This document shows, piece after piece, positions 23,601 through 37,039 of a DNA stretch of 64,000 nt. The notes beneath the pieces are model-generated. The model was not told where the DNA came from and searched no databases. It saw nothing but the letters and a program-made list of their open reading frames with translations. The DNA comes from Homalodisca vitripennis (taxonomy: Eukaryota > Arthropoda > Insecta > Hemiptera > Cicadellidae): NCBI RefSeq assembly GCF_021130785.1, contig NC_060214.1:772501-836500 (forward strand), read 5' to 3'. Position numbers and translations under genes: made by a program. Each line of letters opens with the position of its first letter. Within the stretch, counting starts at the first letter, position 1.

Positions 23601-25390
23601 CTATTGTTTGTATAAAGTGCTAATACTTATATGTCATAGGAATACGTTTTTTTTTTTTAATTTCGTTTTAGTTAAACTACATGACTACAACATATTTATT
23701 ACTTGTTGAACTGTTGCACATTATATCATTCCATTAGTTTAATACAGTTTAACAAAGTATCTCTTGTAATTTATAAATAGGTATTTTCATGATGTGACAC
23801 TTGCTGTATCTGAAATAACTAAAAAAAACCTAGTAAGTTTTGTTCTCATCAGCCCGTCGTCTCTACATACACTTGGCTGAAATTGAAAGAATATCCTTAG
23901 AGTTAGTGAGCTATATATACACTATTTTTAATTAAAGTGAATTGAACAGAAGAATGTGTTTCTCATAAATACCTAATTTCGCTTCATATTCATTGATTAT
24001 ATACGTATATACCATGGGACTCCATCATATTACTTGGACTTTAGGATTCCTCCATACTATTTTAAAATAAACCAAATATGACTGAAATCATTGAGGGTTG
24101 TTATTAAAATACTTGGAATACAGAGACATTTGATTTACTATTTGGTGTGTACTCCATTTATAAAATTTTGTTTCACTCCTCAATTCAGAGTCCCAAATAA
24201 ATGCTTTTGAACATAATTCCAGCCATTGAGTTATAGATCAGGATATGGTAATATTGTATAGCCACTTTTACTTTACCTCTAGACAGTTTTGAATAAAAAT
24301 TGAAAGAATAGCCAACTATAACGTTCCTATTATTCGTCAGGAGAAGTGCTAGTCCTGTATAATTATTGAGATCCAGACTAACATAGGAACTGCCACATGC
24401 AGATCCCTTATTTGGACTATTAGAGTTCGCCTAGGGCGACCATTGTTATACACGCATGTTGCACAGATTTTTGGCAGCTAAAGCTTACGGATCTTTGTAA
24501 ACTAACCACCAATAGATACCCGTGTATTGGATATAATGTAATATATTAGAGCTACACGTAATAAAGGCCTTATTGTAAAATTCACTGTATTGGGCGTTTA
24601 AAAGTATCCGGAACATTATATTTTTTTAAATAAAATACAAAAGCCATTATTTGACGTTGTATAACCAAAATCTTTTATTACTCTTATTTACCAATAATTA
24701 ATCGCAAATCCTTAATCGAAGATGTCTAACTGTTTACACGCTTACAGGTTTTAAACGGATATCTGAGAAACGCGCTTAAAGAGGTAAAATTAAATAAAAA
24801 TGTAAAAAACTAAAAAAATGTGTTAACCTAAGTAGGCATGTGTATTTATGTGCCTATAATATGTGCAAGAGAAGTAAGGGCGGGATGTTACAGTGTTCAT
24901 TCATGTAAAGAGCATCATAACTGTAACTGTTTACTGTTACAGTTGCGGTAAACAGTAGGCAGTTCTGTCCCCATGATACCAGCCCTGTGCCGCCTACGCT
25001 ATTCTTGGATCTTAATTGGCAACAAATAACATAATTAGTTTGTTTTTATCCAAACGTAATTACGGGACTCTCGTTAACGTGGGTGGTTAGCGTGGGATCT
25101 ATCTTGCTCAAAGTTCAGTCTGTTCTTGCAAGAGCTCAAAAATCGTATGAAAGTACACTTTGGTATTGTTTTAATACGGTATTTATCATTAGTTCCTTAT
25201 GATCAAATGGAAGTCTCGATTAAGTTTCTGTTAATACAGAGAAATTTACATCTATAATAAGTACCTAGTTTAATTTTAGATTTTCTATTTTTTGTATTTA
25301 AATATTATAATTATAAGCTCGTTTTTATTACTTTTTTATAAATTACTTTATAATATCTTGATGGCTACATGAATTTCTGCACATACAGTA
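23601..25390. other. No supported feature
   Basis: Non-repetitive AT-rich sequence. A small palindrome, CTGTAACTGTTTACTGTTACAG, lies near 24922-24943. No exon is supported. Confidence 0.45.
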
Positions 25391-25397
25391 GATATAT

Positions 25398-25900
25398 GTG
25401 GGAAGGGTTGATTTCATGTGAATGTTGACTTAACCTCCTCTTCAACTTCCTCTTAGTACAGCGTCTAGAGTCAGACGCTATTACAGACTTGACTCCTGGG
25501 ATGAGGATCTGAAGAGATCGAAAATAAGTTGGCAACGAAGAAGCTCACAATTCCCTCGTTACATCGTTTCACAACAAGGCCACAAGATACGGTATAATAT
25601 AGGTGAATAGGTATTCTCATGGTCTCATCAGGTGAACAAGAGTGCACTATGGTATGATGGAAACGATCTCATGATGATCACGAGATGATGTGTAGAAAGC
25701 ACGGTGGAGCAACCAAATTTTCTACACATAAGGTATGCTAGCTATGATGGGAAGGGCTGATTCCCTGTAAAAGTGGAATTAAGTTCCAATTCCCCAGACG
25801 AACATAACTCCAGATTTCAAGAGTCAAATCTGTACCAGCGTCAGGTTCCCGACCCTCCTCTAAGCGGGGGGCGAAGAAGAGGTTAAGTCAATATTCAAAC
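25398..25900. mobile_element. Complete-looking copy of the TIR (MITE-like) family, about 500 bp
   Basis: The left end reads GTGAATGTTGACTTAACCTC, CTCTTCAACTTCCTCTTAGT and ACAGCGTCTAGAGTC. The right end (25820-25895) is its inverted partner: CCCTCCTCTAAGCGGGGGGC, then GAAGAAGAGGTTAAGTCAAT and ATTC. Arms of roughly 60-70 bases flank a non-coding interior with CTGGGATGAGGATCTGAAGA. A second left-end-like GGGAAGGGCTGATTC lies inside near 25750, so copies may be nested. This is a short, non-autonomous inverted-repeat element. Target duplications are not clear. Confidence 0.75.
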
Positions 25901-28900
25901 GTATGCAACTGCTATTACCACTGTCCAAAACTCCACTATGTAATATTTTATACTGATTTCTGTTGTGCACTCTCTTGTTCGTTTCATTTTATTCTTCTTT
26001 GTTTTATTTATTTATTACTGCACAAGACAAATTCATTATGAGTGTTAAACCTAACTGAAACCCCTGTTAATCAATTAGTAATAGTTATAATAAGTGGCAA
26101 ATGAGAAGATATTTCTGTTTACTTAAATTGGTTTTAAAAATGTTAAACTGTACAAATTACTCGATATTATCTGATTTTGTATGTGACTAAGTACGCAATT
26201 ACTCCTCACTTGAGTGGTACAATAGTACAACACATCTCCTGGAGCGTGTTACGAGATGAAAACTAATGAGACTCAGTCCTGAAGTAATTGAAACTAAGGT
26301 AGTAGCAGATGTCAGTTTATATGTTAAGTTATCGTTGCCAATTCGAGGCATCTGTTCTTGAATGTGCAATGTTCCAAGCAGCATTACTGCGATCTCCACC
26401 AATCGAAAAATCTATTTAAAATTTGGTGAATGTGTCACTAGCAACATCACGTAATGTTTCCTTGAAAATATCTATCAAACTAAAAATAAAACAATTTAAG
26501 TTTACCTTAGCTCGTATCTAGCAATGTAGTAGTTTCCAGAAATACCCTCTTACATAAAGAGAAATACAACCCCTTCTGTAATAAAAGCAGTTGTTTGAAG
26601 TTTGATACAGCTGTCACTAAAGCAATTATGCTGCGTGTTTAATTGTAATTCATTAATTAGTTTCCAAGATGATATGTTGCTGTCTTTGGCAGGATAAAAT
26701 ACTTAAATGGTCATGATGTCGTATGAGATAAATGTTTATTTACACAAAAAGATCAAATATGTTTGTAATTTGCTTATTAAATACAAAATAAACATTTTTT
26801 ATAAATTTATTGGTAAAACCTTAAATTATCAGTTTGGCGTTTTTATCTAAAGGTCCATTTAAAACTAAATAGAAATTACATATTATATTCAATATTCATG
26901 ATCGCATGTGATTAAATAAATGATATAACAAGTAAATATAACAAAACTTTTTTTTAAAATAGTAAATGTCTTACGGAAATTATAGTTCCCATAAAAGAAA
27001 TACATAAAACTTTCGAATTGTTTATTTGTTTTACTTTCATCCAAACAATTTTCAAAGCGATATTTCAACTGTTATAACTAAGTTATATTTTATATAAAAC
27101 CTAAAATTTAGCAGTAAAATTTTTGTAGTAATAGATAAATTTCCCTGAAATGTTTTTGATTCCTAGGCTTTCTAAAAAGCCCAAGAATTAAATAAATATC
27201 ATAAGAATATATTCTTTAAGAGATTTAAAATGTAGCGATTGGTTTCTTACATTCAATAACTCCAGTTGTATTTTAGTAATTACTGCATTGTTTTTGCCGA
27301 TTAATATTTGTCAATGAAGAACAAAAATGTATTATAAATATCAGAGTTTAAAAGAACGTATTATTATGTTTTATCCTTAATATCTACTTTTTTAGGTGGC
27401 AATCCTTTCATGCACTTTCTAAGTTTTATGTGAATTTTCACGTATTTAGTATCTTTTACACATGAGTAAGACTTTTAGATTTTAACTTCGAAACGTTGCG
27501 TTGTACATTTTAAACAAATAACGATGGCAAATGTCTTAAATTATATTACCCTTAATATGTATAATATAAACTTAATGACATATTTGAAATAAAGTTCTGA
27601 GCTGTAGCGTTTGAAAATTATGGACAATGTACTTAACTGAACGCCCTACAATGTTTAAATGTAACGAAAACTTTTTTCTGTAATATATATCCAATAAATT
27701 ACGTAAATTGTACATGTAAATTACAATATTCTTTATTGGCTGAGCTTTAGCGAAGCCTATTACACGTGACGCTGATAACAAGAAGTGCCTCCATGTATTA
27801 TAAGTTGTCAGAATGGAAAAAACATGGAGATTGTGATTTTATAATTTTCCCTATACATAAAATGGATTAATGACATACTTATGGAAAATTTAGCTCAATT
27901 AAGGTCTCCTTGTGGTAACACCTTTGTGTCCTTTTATTAATATATTACAATATGAATCTGTTATTTTCGATTGTGAAGTATCGCAGTTTAGAGGATTCCC
28001 TCAAAGTTTTAGTACGTTAGAAATAGTTTCAGTCAGCTAAGAAGCATTCTCATTTCCAGTATTATCCACATTGGGTAAATATCTTGTAGATAAAGAGAAA
28101 TGTATTTATTTAACTATAAAATAATAGTAAGGCTAAAGCGGTCAATCCATTTATAATTGATGTTTACTCTTCCATACTTAGTTTTCATTGAAAAGCAGGC
28201 TTAATATATTCAATTAAATAATTGTGATTTTTATGTAAAAACGCCTACTTTTCTTGATTTGTTGTGAAAAAACATTAATATTAACGAAATATGGAGTAAA
28301 ATTTTAGATTGTTCGTACACAGAAAGTACATTCTAAAATGGCTCTATTTCTTGTATTTCGAGCACAATTGACCAATTTCTCACATACTTGAATATTTCCT
28401 ACATTAGAAACAAATAATATCAACACGTTCCAACATTCAATTTCCCTAGGTATTGTCTATTACGGTACATAGTATCACTTAATGGAGACATACTTCAACC
28501 TATTTGAATATTCAGTTTCATAAACTAGAGAGATTCACTTAAGTGCAGACAATAATTTATAAAAATTACTAGAACGTAACAGCAAGGTAAAACATTTGTT
28601 TTTAAGAGCATATTAAATATCTTGAATTATTTACGTACATATTTTATTCTTTTCTGTTTGTTTTAAAAAGTAAGTGCCAAATAGTCTTTAGTCTGAAGAC
28701 GCGTGTTTTACCTATCGTAATCTATTAAGAATATGCCCTGTTTTTAGGTTAAGTTTATTTGATTTAAAGGCACCTGATAATGTTTTCCGATTGCATTATC
28801 GAATATAATTTGTATATATTCCAAACATTGTTATCTGCAACATTTCTTTGATTATAAGTGGTCATAGTTTACTGATTTTGTACTTTGTTTTATATAAATT

Positions 28901-29480
28901 GCTGAACAGATTAGGTATATCTCATTAGAGATTTATTGGTTATAATTTCAAAATTTTTTAAATCACCTAAATAAATAATTGAAAGAATTTCAAAACACTG
29001 AATAGCTCCTTTATCTCACATTGATGACGACTAAAATCCTTTTAAATTACGTTAAACAATCCGACACAAATTGAGGCGTTTGTCCCGATATTTTTTTTTC
29101 TAGCGGTCAGATCCCCAAAATATTTATTGCTTGTAAGAAAACACGCTTTAAACAATGTACGCCACAGTACCTCTTAATTATATAAAAGTATATTAGCGGA
29201 TTTTTAGAAGATCAGAAGAGCCGATAAAAAAATTAAAAAACTAAGTTCCAATAATATACAGATATATATTAACTTTAACGAAAATTCACTCATATATTGT
29301 GAAAATGCTTGTTCAAAATAATTACATCAGCGCTTTTAGTAAAGAGTGTCAGCATCGTTTAATTACGTAAAAACTGTCTTGCACGAATAATCAATGTAAC
29401 GTGTTTTTTAGTATAGTGTGTGCGATATTGTATTGGACAATTTCATCTATCTATATTACATCTTTGTGTGTGTGTATGTT
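25901..29480. other. AT-rich stretch without a supported gene
   Basis: The only structured piece is 26280-26350, where TGTCAGTTT...TTATCGTT...CCAA is shared with 31280-31320. This may be a low-copy repeat. Elsewhere I see only AT-rich sequence and short chance frames. Confidence 0.45.
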
Positions 29481-29483
29481 ACT

Positions 29484-29570
29484 GAATTCCTCATAAACGG
29501 CTGGACCGATTTTGACAAAATGTGTCTTTGTTTTAAAGGGGATTCGGAAATGGTTAAGATGTACAACTGT
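29484..29570 (+). mobile_element. Fragment with a common arthropod transposon motif
   Basis: CTCATAAACGGCTGGACCGA, TTTTGACAAAATGTG and GGGGATTCGGAAATGG resemble a motif (AAACGGCTGNACCGATTTTGA) that I know from many arthropod interspersed repeats. The class is uncertain. The surrounding 29418-29684 frame is likely part of the same debris, not a gene. Confidence 0.45.
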
Positions 29571-30500
29571 GTCCAATTTTGTATTGTTTATTTAATTAAT
29601 GTTTTATTTATACATTGTTGTTGCATTTTCAATGTTTTACCTTCGATCCCGGCAGACTGCGCTACGACACGTAATACAAAGTGAACTGATACATAAAAGC
29701 TGTTAGTACTTTCAGCTGAAGTTCAACAAAGAGGCAGAAACGTTTGTTATATTTAAAATTTAGAAAATTGTTATTGTAATGTGCTTGATCTGTATTGTAA
29801 TGCAGATAGCATATAAAAGTTATTGTATAATTATAAATTTATATTGCACCAATGATCAATAAACTATTTTATGCAATGAAAATAGTATTATACGTTGTTA
29901 TAAAAACCACCTCATTGTACAAAGCCATGAATATTTGCAAATAAGGTTATCAAATTTGGTTAGATCGAAGGTAAATGAAAAGAGAAGAAAGATGACGCTT
30001 TTATGGTCGAAATTGGTTTGCGTTAATACATTTTCTTGATCGGAGCACAAGGCAAACTCCACAATAATACAGGAACTATATTAGGACAGAAAATTAACTT
30101 TAACATACCGAATTTGATTCTTTATAACCTATTTAGTTTATTGAGATTCACCCAATTAAATTCATTGTACTGAATAACTTATCAACACCTAGCAAAAAAC
30201 GACGAAAGATAAAGGCAGGAAATATGGTACATACCTTCATAATGCACCCAAGAGGCTCAAAAAGGAACGACTATCAATTATCTCAGGAATATTTAGAATG
30301 TGATAAAAAAGAATACCTGAATATAGCGTACTAGTTCTCGAAATTGCGTTCGAAGTCCGCGCGTAACTACTAGTAGTATATCAAATATTTGGTAAAAATT
30401 TAGAACACGCGAGGATAGGGTTCAGAGATCTCATCCAACACTCATGGTGTATAGCCTAAAGCGTACAGAGTAGAGATACTTAGAGGAACGTTTCGCAGGC
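29571..30500. other. No supported feature
   Basis: AT-rich to 30330, then somewhat GC-richer. No frame, repeat or RNA gene is supported. Confidence 0.4.
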
Positions 30501-30504
30501 AGCA

Positions 30505-30536
30505 GTTTCTCTAGGTGCTGAGGGACCTAGAGAAAC
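30505..30536. repeat. Perfect 12-bp stem hairpin
   Basis: GTTTCTCTAGGT pairs exactly with ACCTAGAGAAAC around an 8-base loop. It lies in a locally GC-richer zone (30330-30900) of unknown origin. It may be a transposon hairpin. There is no T run after it, so it is not a typical terminator. Confidence 0.6.
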
Positions 30537-32235
30537 ATAGATTTGCTGTGGCCGAAACCTCCTAATCACGACTCGCTATGGAGTCAGGAACAAAAGACAA
30601 ACCTGTAAACGGTAGCTTCCTGAAGTAAGACAGTTTACGTTACCGGCCTCTATAAGTTTCCAAAAACCAATCAGGAATATTAGCTTCCAGAAAGTGGTAG
30701 CTATAAGCTGGGTAGATCTTCCAAAATACGGTGGGTTGCAAAAACTTTCAAAATACCAAAACTACCAGACCATCTCATACCAGACGAAGCAACGGTTGGC
30801 ATGGTTTACGTACAGTTTCAATACTGTAGTAGTTGGATGGACGGATGTTTTTGTTCGGGATTTTTTTAGGCGGTAGCTGAAGAGGCATTCCTGACTGTGT
30901 TTTAGTATGTTTTGGACATCCATTAAATACTATTTCTGGCCTGTGTATTTAGCAAATACGTTTTATTAAAGTTGTATTGACTTTATAAACTTGGTATTAT
31001 TATTGGTAGGGTTCATTTGGATCTCCATTACAGTCGAAAAGTGTTCATATTATAATATTTACAGGTTCTGTAACTCCCTATATAATAAGTTTGAACTATT
31101 TTATAGTAGTCATTGACTGATACGAGGATAAAACAAGCGTTGTAATGTATGAATTAATGACAGCGCCCTTAACTACTAGCCTTGCTATGGCTTCTTGTAT
31201 ATGAAAGCCATATTTACTGGTGTAATGCGTTGTGGAAAGCGATACAGTATATAATGGTTATAATTCTAACTTAGACAATTGCAGACATCAGTTTGAGAAT
31301 TATCGTTACCAACTCTGAGGCGGTGTGGAACACGTGTTGTGAACTGTGGGAGATCTTGCACTGTAACTGGACAAATTAAACCTCTCGCCTAACAGATTGT
31401 ATTATTTCCGACTAATATTAATACTTTTGGGAATTGCAAAGCCTTTATAAAACTATAACATTAGGGTTTCTAATTATGTAATAATATAATTAATTTAATA
31501 ATTTAATTAATTCATAAGGAATTACTTGTAATGATGTACGAACTCTAAAATAAAAAGAGATTTTACGTTCTTTCATAAATATTTAGTTTGTACGTAGTAC
31601 TTTCCCTGGTTTTTAAATGATGTTCACCATCATTCAGTTGTTATAGGGGGTTGGTAATCCGAAAGTTAGATGTGCTAAATATAAAGAAGAATAAAAGTTG
31701 ATTACTTAAAACTTGATGGTAACCAAGGTTTAGGTAGCACAGAAAGCTATATTTTGATAGGAATATTCTATTACAGAATCACACTAACCCCGCGATCTGA
31801 AAGTGGTCTGAAATACGAGCACTGCCGTTGTCTATGCACTCAACACTCGGTGAAACTGATAAACAAATCAAATATAGTGAATCTGGATATAAATAACACG
31901 GAATTTTTTTGGTACTGAATCATTACAAGTTTAAAGAGTACAGGTAATAATATGAGGTGTTCGCTGTTTCACAAACAATTCAGTTATGAATCAGATTAAA
32001 AGAAGAGAAGTTTGAAGGTACAAAACCCGTGTCCAATAAAGCAGGGAATAGTGAGTGACGGTCCTGTGACTGAGTCGGAACCAACGGCAGTGATTTATAT
32101 GTCGAGCTTTTCATCTTTTGTCTTGTGATAGAAACGAGGATTGACTTCCTCTCTCCGCCGCTATCTTCAATACTTTTGTTTGCTGGGTGGACTAAGGTTG
32201 GTAAAAAAATCAAAATACCTTAGAAATACAATACA
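30537..32235. other. No gene identified
   Basis: The 30540-30880 part is less AT-rich and has short frames on both strands without motifs. A minus-strand frame at 31980-32213 has protein-like composition (for example HPANKSIEDSGGERKSIL) but no splice borders or family that I recognise. Confidence 0.4.
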
Positions 32236-32239
32236 AGCG

Positions 32240-32245
32240 AACACA

Positions 32246-32283
<38 letters not shown>
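32240..32283. repeat. CA microsatellite
   Basis: About 20 CA units with one TC interruption near the start. Confidence 0.95.
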
Positions 32284-32284
<1 letters not shown>

Positions 32285-32682
32285 TTAAATGTATGTGTGT
32301 TATGCATGTGCAATAAAGCAGGGAAAATTGATTACATGGTTTAGTCTAAAACTGTAGAAAGCAAACGATAGCCTACTTTATGTCAAAACTAACCTAGATA
32401 TCTCAGTTTTATAGATATCAGTAACCTTCCAATCATTGCTTATGTCTCGTTATTAAATCACGTTACTTTTAGCTTAAGTCCGCTGTCTATGTCTACATTT
32501 TAATAACCATAATGTCTCTGTTTTATTTGTTGTACAATATTTCTTACAGTTTATAATCTTCTTTTAATTTATAATTTTTCATTTTCAAACGGTAAATAAC
32601 GATTATGCTATTGAATATTCTGTTCTTCAGTCAGTCGTTCTTTTTCCTTTGACTTTCATTTTATTACTTATATGTCGTCGTT

Positions 32683-32685
<3 letters not shown>

Positions 32686-32732
<47 letters not shown>

Positions 32733-32768
32733 TATATATATATAATATATAATATATATATATATATA
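32686..32768. repeat. TA microsatellite
   Basis: A long TA run with AAATA interruptions. Confidence 0.95.
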
Positions 32769-32863
32769 AATAACATTTTTGAATAAGACAATGGTTTCTT
32801 TTAAAACTCACAAATTTAATAATATCTCAGCAGAATGAAAATGCTTTGCAATAAATAAATAAA

Positions 32864-32875
32864 TACTATATATAT

Positions 32876-32906
<31 letters not shown>

Positions 32907-32925
32907 ATATAATTATATATATATA
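32864..32925. repeat. TA microsatellite, second block
   Basis: TATATAT and TATATAATATAATTATA runs about 100 bases after the previous block. Confidence 0.9.
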
Positions 32926-35900
32926 CTTGTAATTATATTAGGATATTTTCAAAAACAAATCAAAGTAATAAAGTACGGATGGATGCAACAGAAAATATAA
33001 GCTGAGATTGAACGAACTATCACCAAAGTTTCTGACATAAAGACGGACTTTCATTTGATCTTTTACCTTGAAAGTCGACAGAATTTCTTCATTGGACCAT
33101 GAAGACACTATTGTACCTATTTTTCAAGTTCCTATAATTTTATCGTCCCGACATATGGACACATTAACAATATGACCATTTCACGTCTGAAGACGCCATA
33201 GAACATTTACAACAACTAGCTTCCTCAGGCCCGTTGACACTATATCAGTATGTAGAACGTAACTTATTGATAAGACTAAAAGCTTTCGGCTCGTAACACC
33301 ATCTCATGCAGGATTCACAACTGTCTACGTGATGGAGCTGCACTCACCACAGTGCCAGAATGTTGTTAGAAAACTTGTGTGCGAGCGCAGGTTAATATTA
33401 CTAAACAGTTTATAATTGTTTGTTGGGCACTCTAACTCGTAGTATAACTCATAGTAATTTATATATAAAATGATAATAGTTTTAAAGGCAAAATTGAGAT
33501 GTGCTATGTCTATTTCAATACTTTCCGATAGCCCATAAAGCTTTTGACATAAAACTGTTTTCGATTATTCATAATAGTATTGACAGCCGGATATGTGAAT
33601 ACAATAAATTTATGTTCCCAACGTTTTGATTAGAAAAGCAGTTTAAATGTCATAAGTAAAAAGCGCAATGATAATTATAATGTCCAGTAGCTTTAACCAG
33701 TATAAGTTGCTAAACAATTTTTTTTACCTATTTTTCGTTTATATGTCATTACTTTTCGAGTTAAAACTACAAATATTTACATATAACAAATATATTTTCT
33801 TAGAAATATAAATTTGTGTAAAAGAAATTTTACGTTTCAGTTTCAGGTTTTCTAAATGAAGAAGTGACTGAAGAAGTGAACTACTTATGTAATTCTAAAT
33901 TATTACTTAATACATAGGGAACATCTTAAGATAATGTCAACTAAAATATTGACTAGGGTATTAACATGATCAAGACTTCATTCCAGTGAAAAACGTTTTT
34001 AGTAAAAATCGTGGATGGTTTTATATTACTCGTAAATCAAATATTAAATGTAACTCAAAGACAGCTTCTACATCAAAGAAGTTACCTTGAGAAAGCTAAA
34101 ACGTTTCCAAGTGAGTAAAAGACGATATGTGATTAAGGATTTTTTTTATTACTGTTTTATAAAACTGGAAAATCTGTCCTTTTATAACACTTTTAATTAA
34201 AGTCTTATTTATTCATATTTACTAACATTTCTCTCTAAATACTTTCAATGGTCCAACATTTGTATAGCAAAAGATATGCAAAGCAAAAAAGGGTGGAATT
34301 TACATTGATCACCAATACAAATCATTTACGACAAAGACAGATTTAATTTAGCACAATTTTATATAGTAATTTTATTTTTATAGTTTCAGAAATTTCAAGT
34401 GGTTTGATTCTCCCACCCTTGAGGTTTTCAAAAAAGAAACAAGAAGTTGTAGATTCTAATCAGCAGTGAGGAGGCCGAATCACTCATCTTCGTAAACTGT
34501 AGACTATACAGTCGGACATTGAGTGACTGAAAGTGTCCCTTCTCCTCTCCTAACTAAAAATAGATCAATCAATTGTCATTTTAGTAATTATTCCTTTTTA
34601 TAATATTTTTCACTTTTAATTTTATATGCTTGGCTTACTTCCCTACAATATTGCTGATTATCAGAGTTCTTAAAAAAATATCCGTAGTTTATTTTATTTC
34701 AGATTACTTCTTACAACTAATACACTCACCAGTCAAAGATATCCTAAATCCAAAATTTGCAATTCTAATCTACGCAAATACCATTATGGCCTACGAAGGC
34801 TCTTTCCTGTTTTCCTAATCATACACCCATGTAGTAACTGTGAATGATTGCTGTACTTAAATGCTGTTTTCACTAGGTTCTTTAACCTAATTGTGTCTCT
34901 TGATGTATGGATATTATTTCCTTTGTGATATTAAAACTTTGGTCATATATTAGGCATGTACATGTTATTTAATGTAAACTATTTAGAAATATTGAGTTTT
35001 CATTTAGTATCAAGGTGCTTCATCTGATTTCTTCTTTAATATAAAATATTTTACTTATTAATGTAAAGTAATTTGTCCAAAGAGAAATTATTTTAGTTGC
35101 ATGGTATTTCATAAAATTTTGTTTCAATATTTAAAGTTTAATGTAACTTTGAATTTGCTTGGCTCTTGTCTGTTAATGGGAAAAAAGAGAAGTCGCTTTT
35201 TATATTATACAACAATGTTAAATACATTACAGTTTAATTTATTAACTGTATCTAAAATTTAATAAATTTGCAATTATAGACTCATTATGAGACTACAATC
35301 ATCTGTGACGCGCACTAGAGATAGCTTGCAATACAGAATATCTTTAGTTAGAAAGTGTTATTGTTCGAATATGGTGCTCAACATGTACATTAAAACTTGA
35401 AATCCATAGCAAAATTTACCATAATAAATAAGGTTAATATTAATCAAAACTAATTGAATTTATAAAATAGCGAGCAGTACAAACATATAAATACATAAAT
35501 TCAATTTAATACATTACCATATAAATGGAACTTTAAATAAACAGATAAAAAATGTAAGTATATGTATGTATAAATTTATATTTGATATTTCACCATATGA
35601 ACATGAGACACTGATGCTTAGTTTTTGTACAAAAAAATGATATATTTAAAAGTAATAAGTTTAATTATATCAAATTCAGTTAAAATATTTACGATAACTA
35701 TGCAAATTACTGGTAAAATTATCATGACCTAATCTTAAGTATTTTTCTAAATGGCGGCCAACAAAAGATTTAAACTATGAATATCTTTCAACATCAGCAG
35801 TTTTTCTCAAAAATTACACACAACAACAGCTTTTAGAGGATATTAACACAAATCTAACACTAACATTATATTAATTGAATGATAAATAACTGATTAAGAG

Positions 35901-36430
35901 CAAACTTTCTCTGACTAGACATGGCCCACATTGAGGTTTCTCCAGCGAATAGCCAACAATACAAAAATAAATAAACGGCTCTCCGTTACCATCCGGACGC
36001 TTAGAGAGACAATCTTAAAGTATTATTTTTTTAACTAGAGTTGTATTTTTTACTAACTCAACTATATGAAATATTTCGGGTAATATCCGAGACTAAGTAC
36101 AACTGTGCCTGCACACGGAGTTACAACCTCGACATGTTTTCTCAATATTGTTCAATTATAATATAAAACTTAAGTGAATGTATAACAAAATTTAACTTTA
36201 CTTTCGGTTTGTATATCATTTTTAACACAATATCTAAATGCCCTTGTGGTCTGTTATGGTGATAGAACCTGCTGAATAAAAAGTGTTTACATTAGATGCG
36301 GCGTCACTATCACTTATGATTGAGCGTAACAGACTGTCAGAAACACTCGTGAAGCAATTTAAGCTTATCTGCAGCCAGGTCTGGGTTTATATTGTAAGCC
36401 TGACTTACTAAAAAAGCATGACATTATGAC
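32926..36430. other. Long AT-rich stretch without a supported gene
   Basis: At 33835-33890 an acceptor-like TTTTACGTTTCAG precedes a short frame with GFLNEEVTEEVNYL. It closes without a convincing donor and I do not call it an exon. The rest shows no repeat or RNA structure. Confidence 0.4.
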
Positions 36431-36432
36431 GC

Positions 36433-36710
36433 GAAGAATGCTATATATTCAGATTAAGGAAAGTTACATTGTCAGACACCGCACTAAGCAATAGATTTGT
36501 TGGCTGGGTTTGTCGCATCAAAATTTGAGTTTTCCCACAAAGATGTTATCTTACTAATGGATCACTTGTCCTCCAATAAGAAGATGCTATAGATTCAGAT
36601 TACAGCAAGTTACACTGTCAGACACCGCACTCGCAAATGATTTGTTAGCTGGATTGTCACATCGAAAATGGAGTTTTTCACAAAGATGTATCTCACTAAT
36701 GGATCAGACT
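36433..36710. repeat. Tandem duplication, unit about 147 bp, related to the TIR family
   Basis: Copy 1 (36433-36565) and copy 2 (36580-36710) share ATGCTATA(T/G)ATTCAGATTA, TGTCAGACACCGCACT, TTTGTTGGCTGG (copy 2: TTAGCTGG) and CTCACTAATGGATCA. The reverse complement of GTCAGACACCGCACT is AGTGCGGTGTCTGAC, close to the AGTGCGGCGTCTGAAACC word of the TIR family. This is therefore probably a duplicated, inverted fragment of that family. Confidence 0.75.
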
Positions 36711-37039
36711 TCTAAGCGTTTAAAAGCGTTACGTAACCCTTGTGTACTCGTTTACTTTTATATAATGTAAGCTACTTGTAATTGGTATTTTTCTTCGGAT
36801 TATTTGTAAAACAGCTTCACTTGTAATGGAATTACAGGGTATTTCAAAGCTCAATTGTTTCATTTTTGTCGTTGATTTTATTTTTATTTTACTTCCTTTG
36901 TATCTAATGCATATAAAAACATAAAAAAAAAGAATAAATGTTTAATTACTCAATATTTTGGTTTGTCTAGTATTTTCATGTACAAAATTATATAAATAGG
37001 ATAAATAGATCTCGGAGATAAATGTATGTGTGATGATAA
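36711..37039. other. No supported feature
   Basis: AT-rich sequence between the duplicated fragment and the LINE remnant. Confidence 0.5.
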
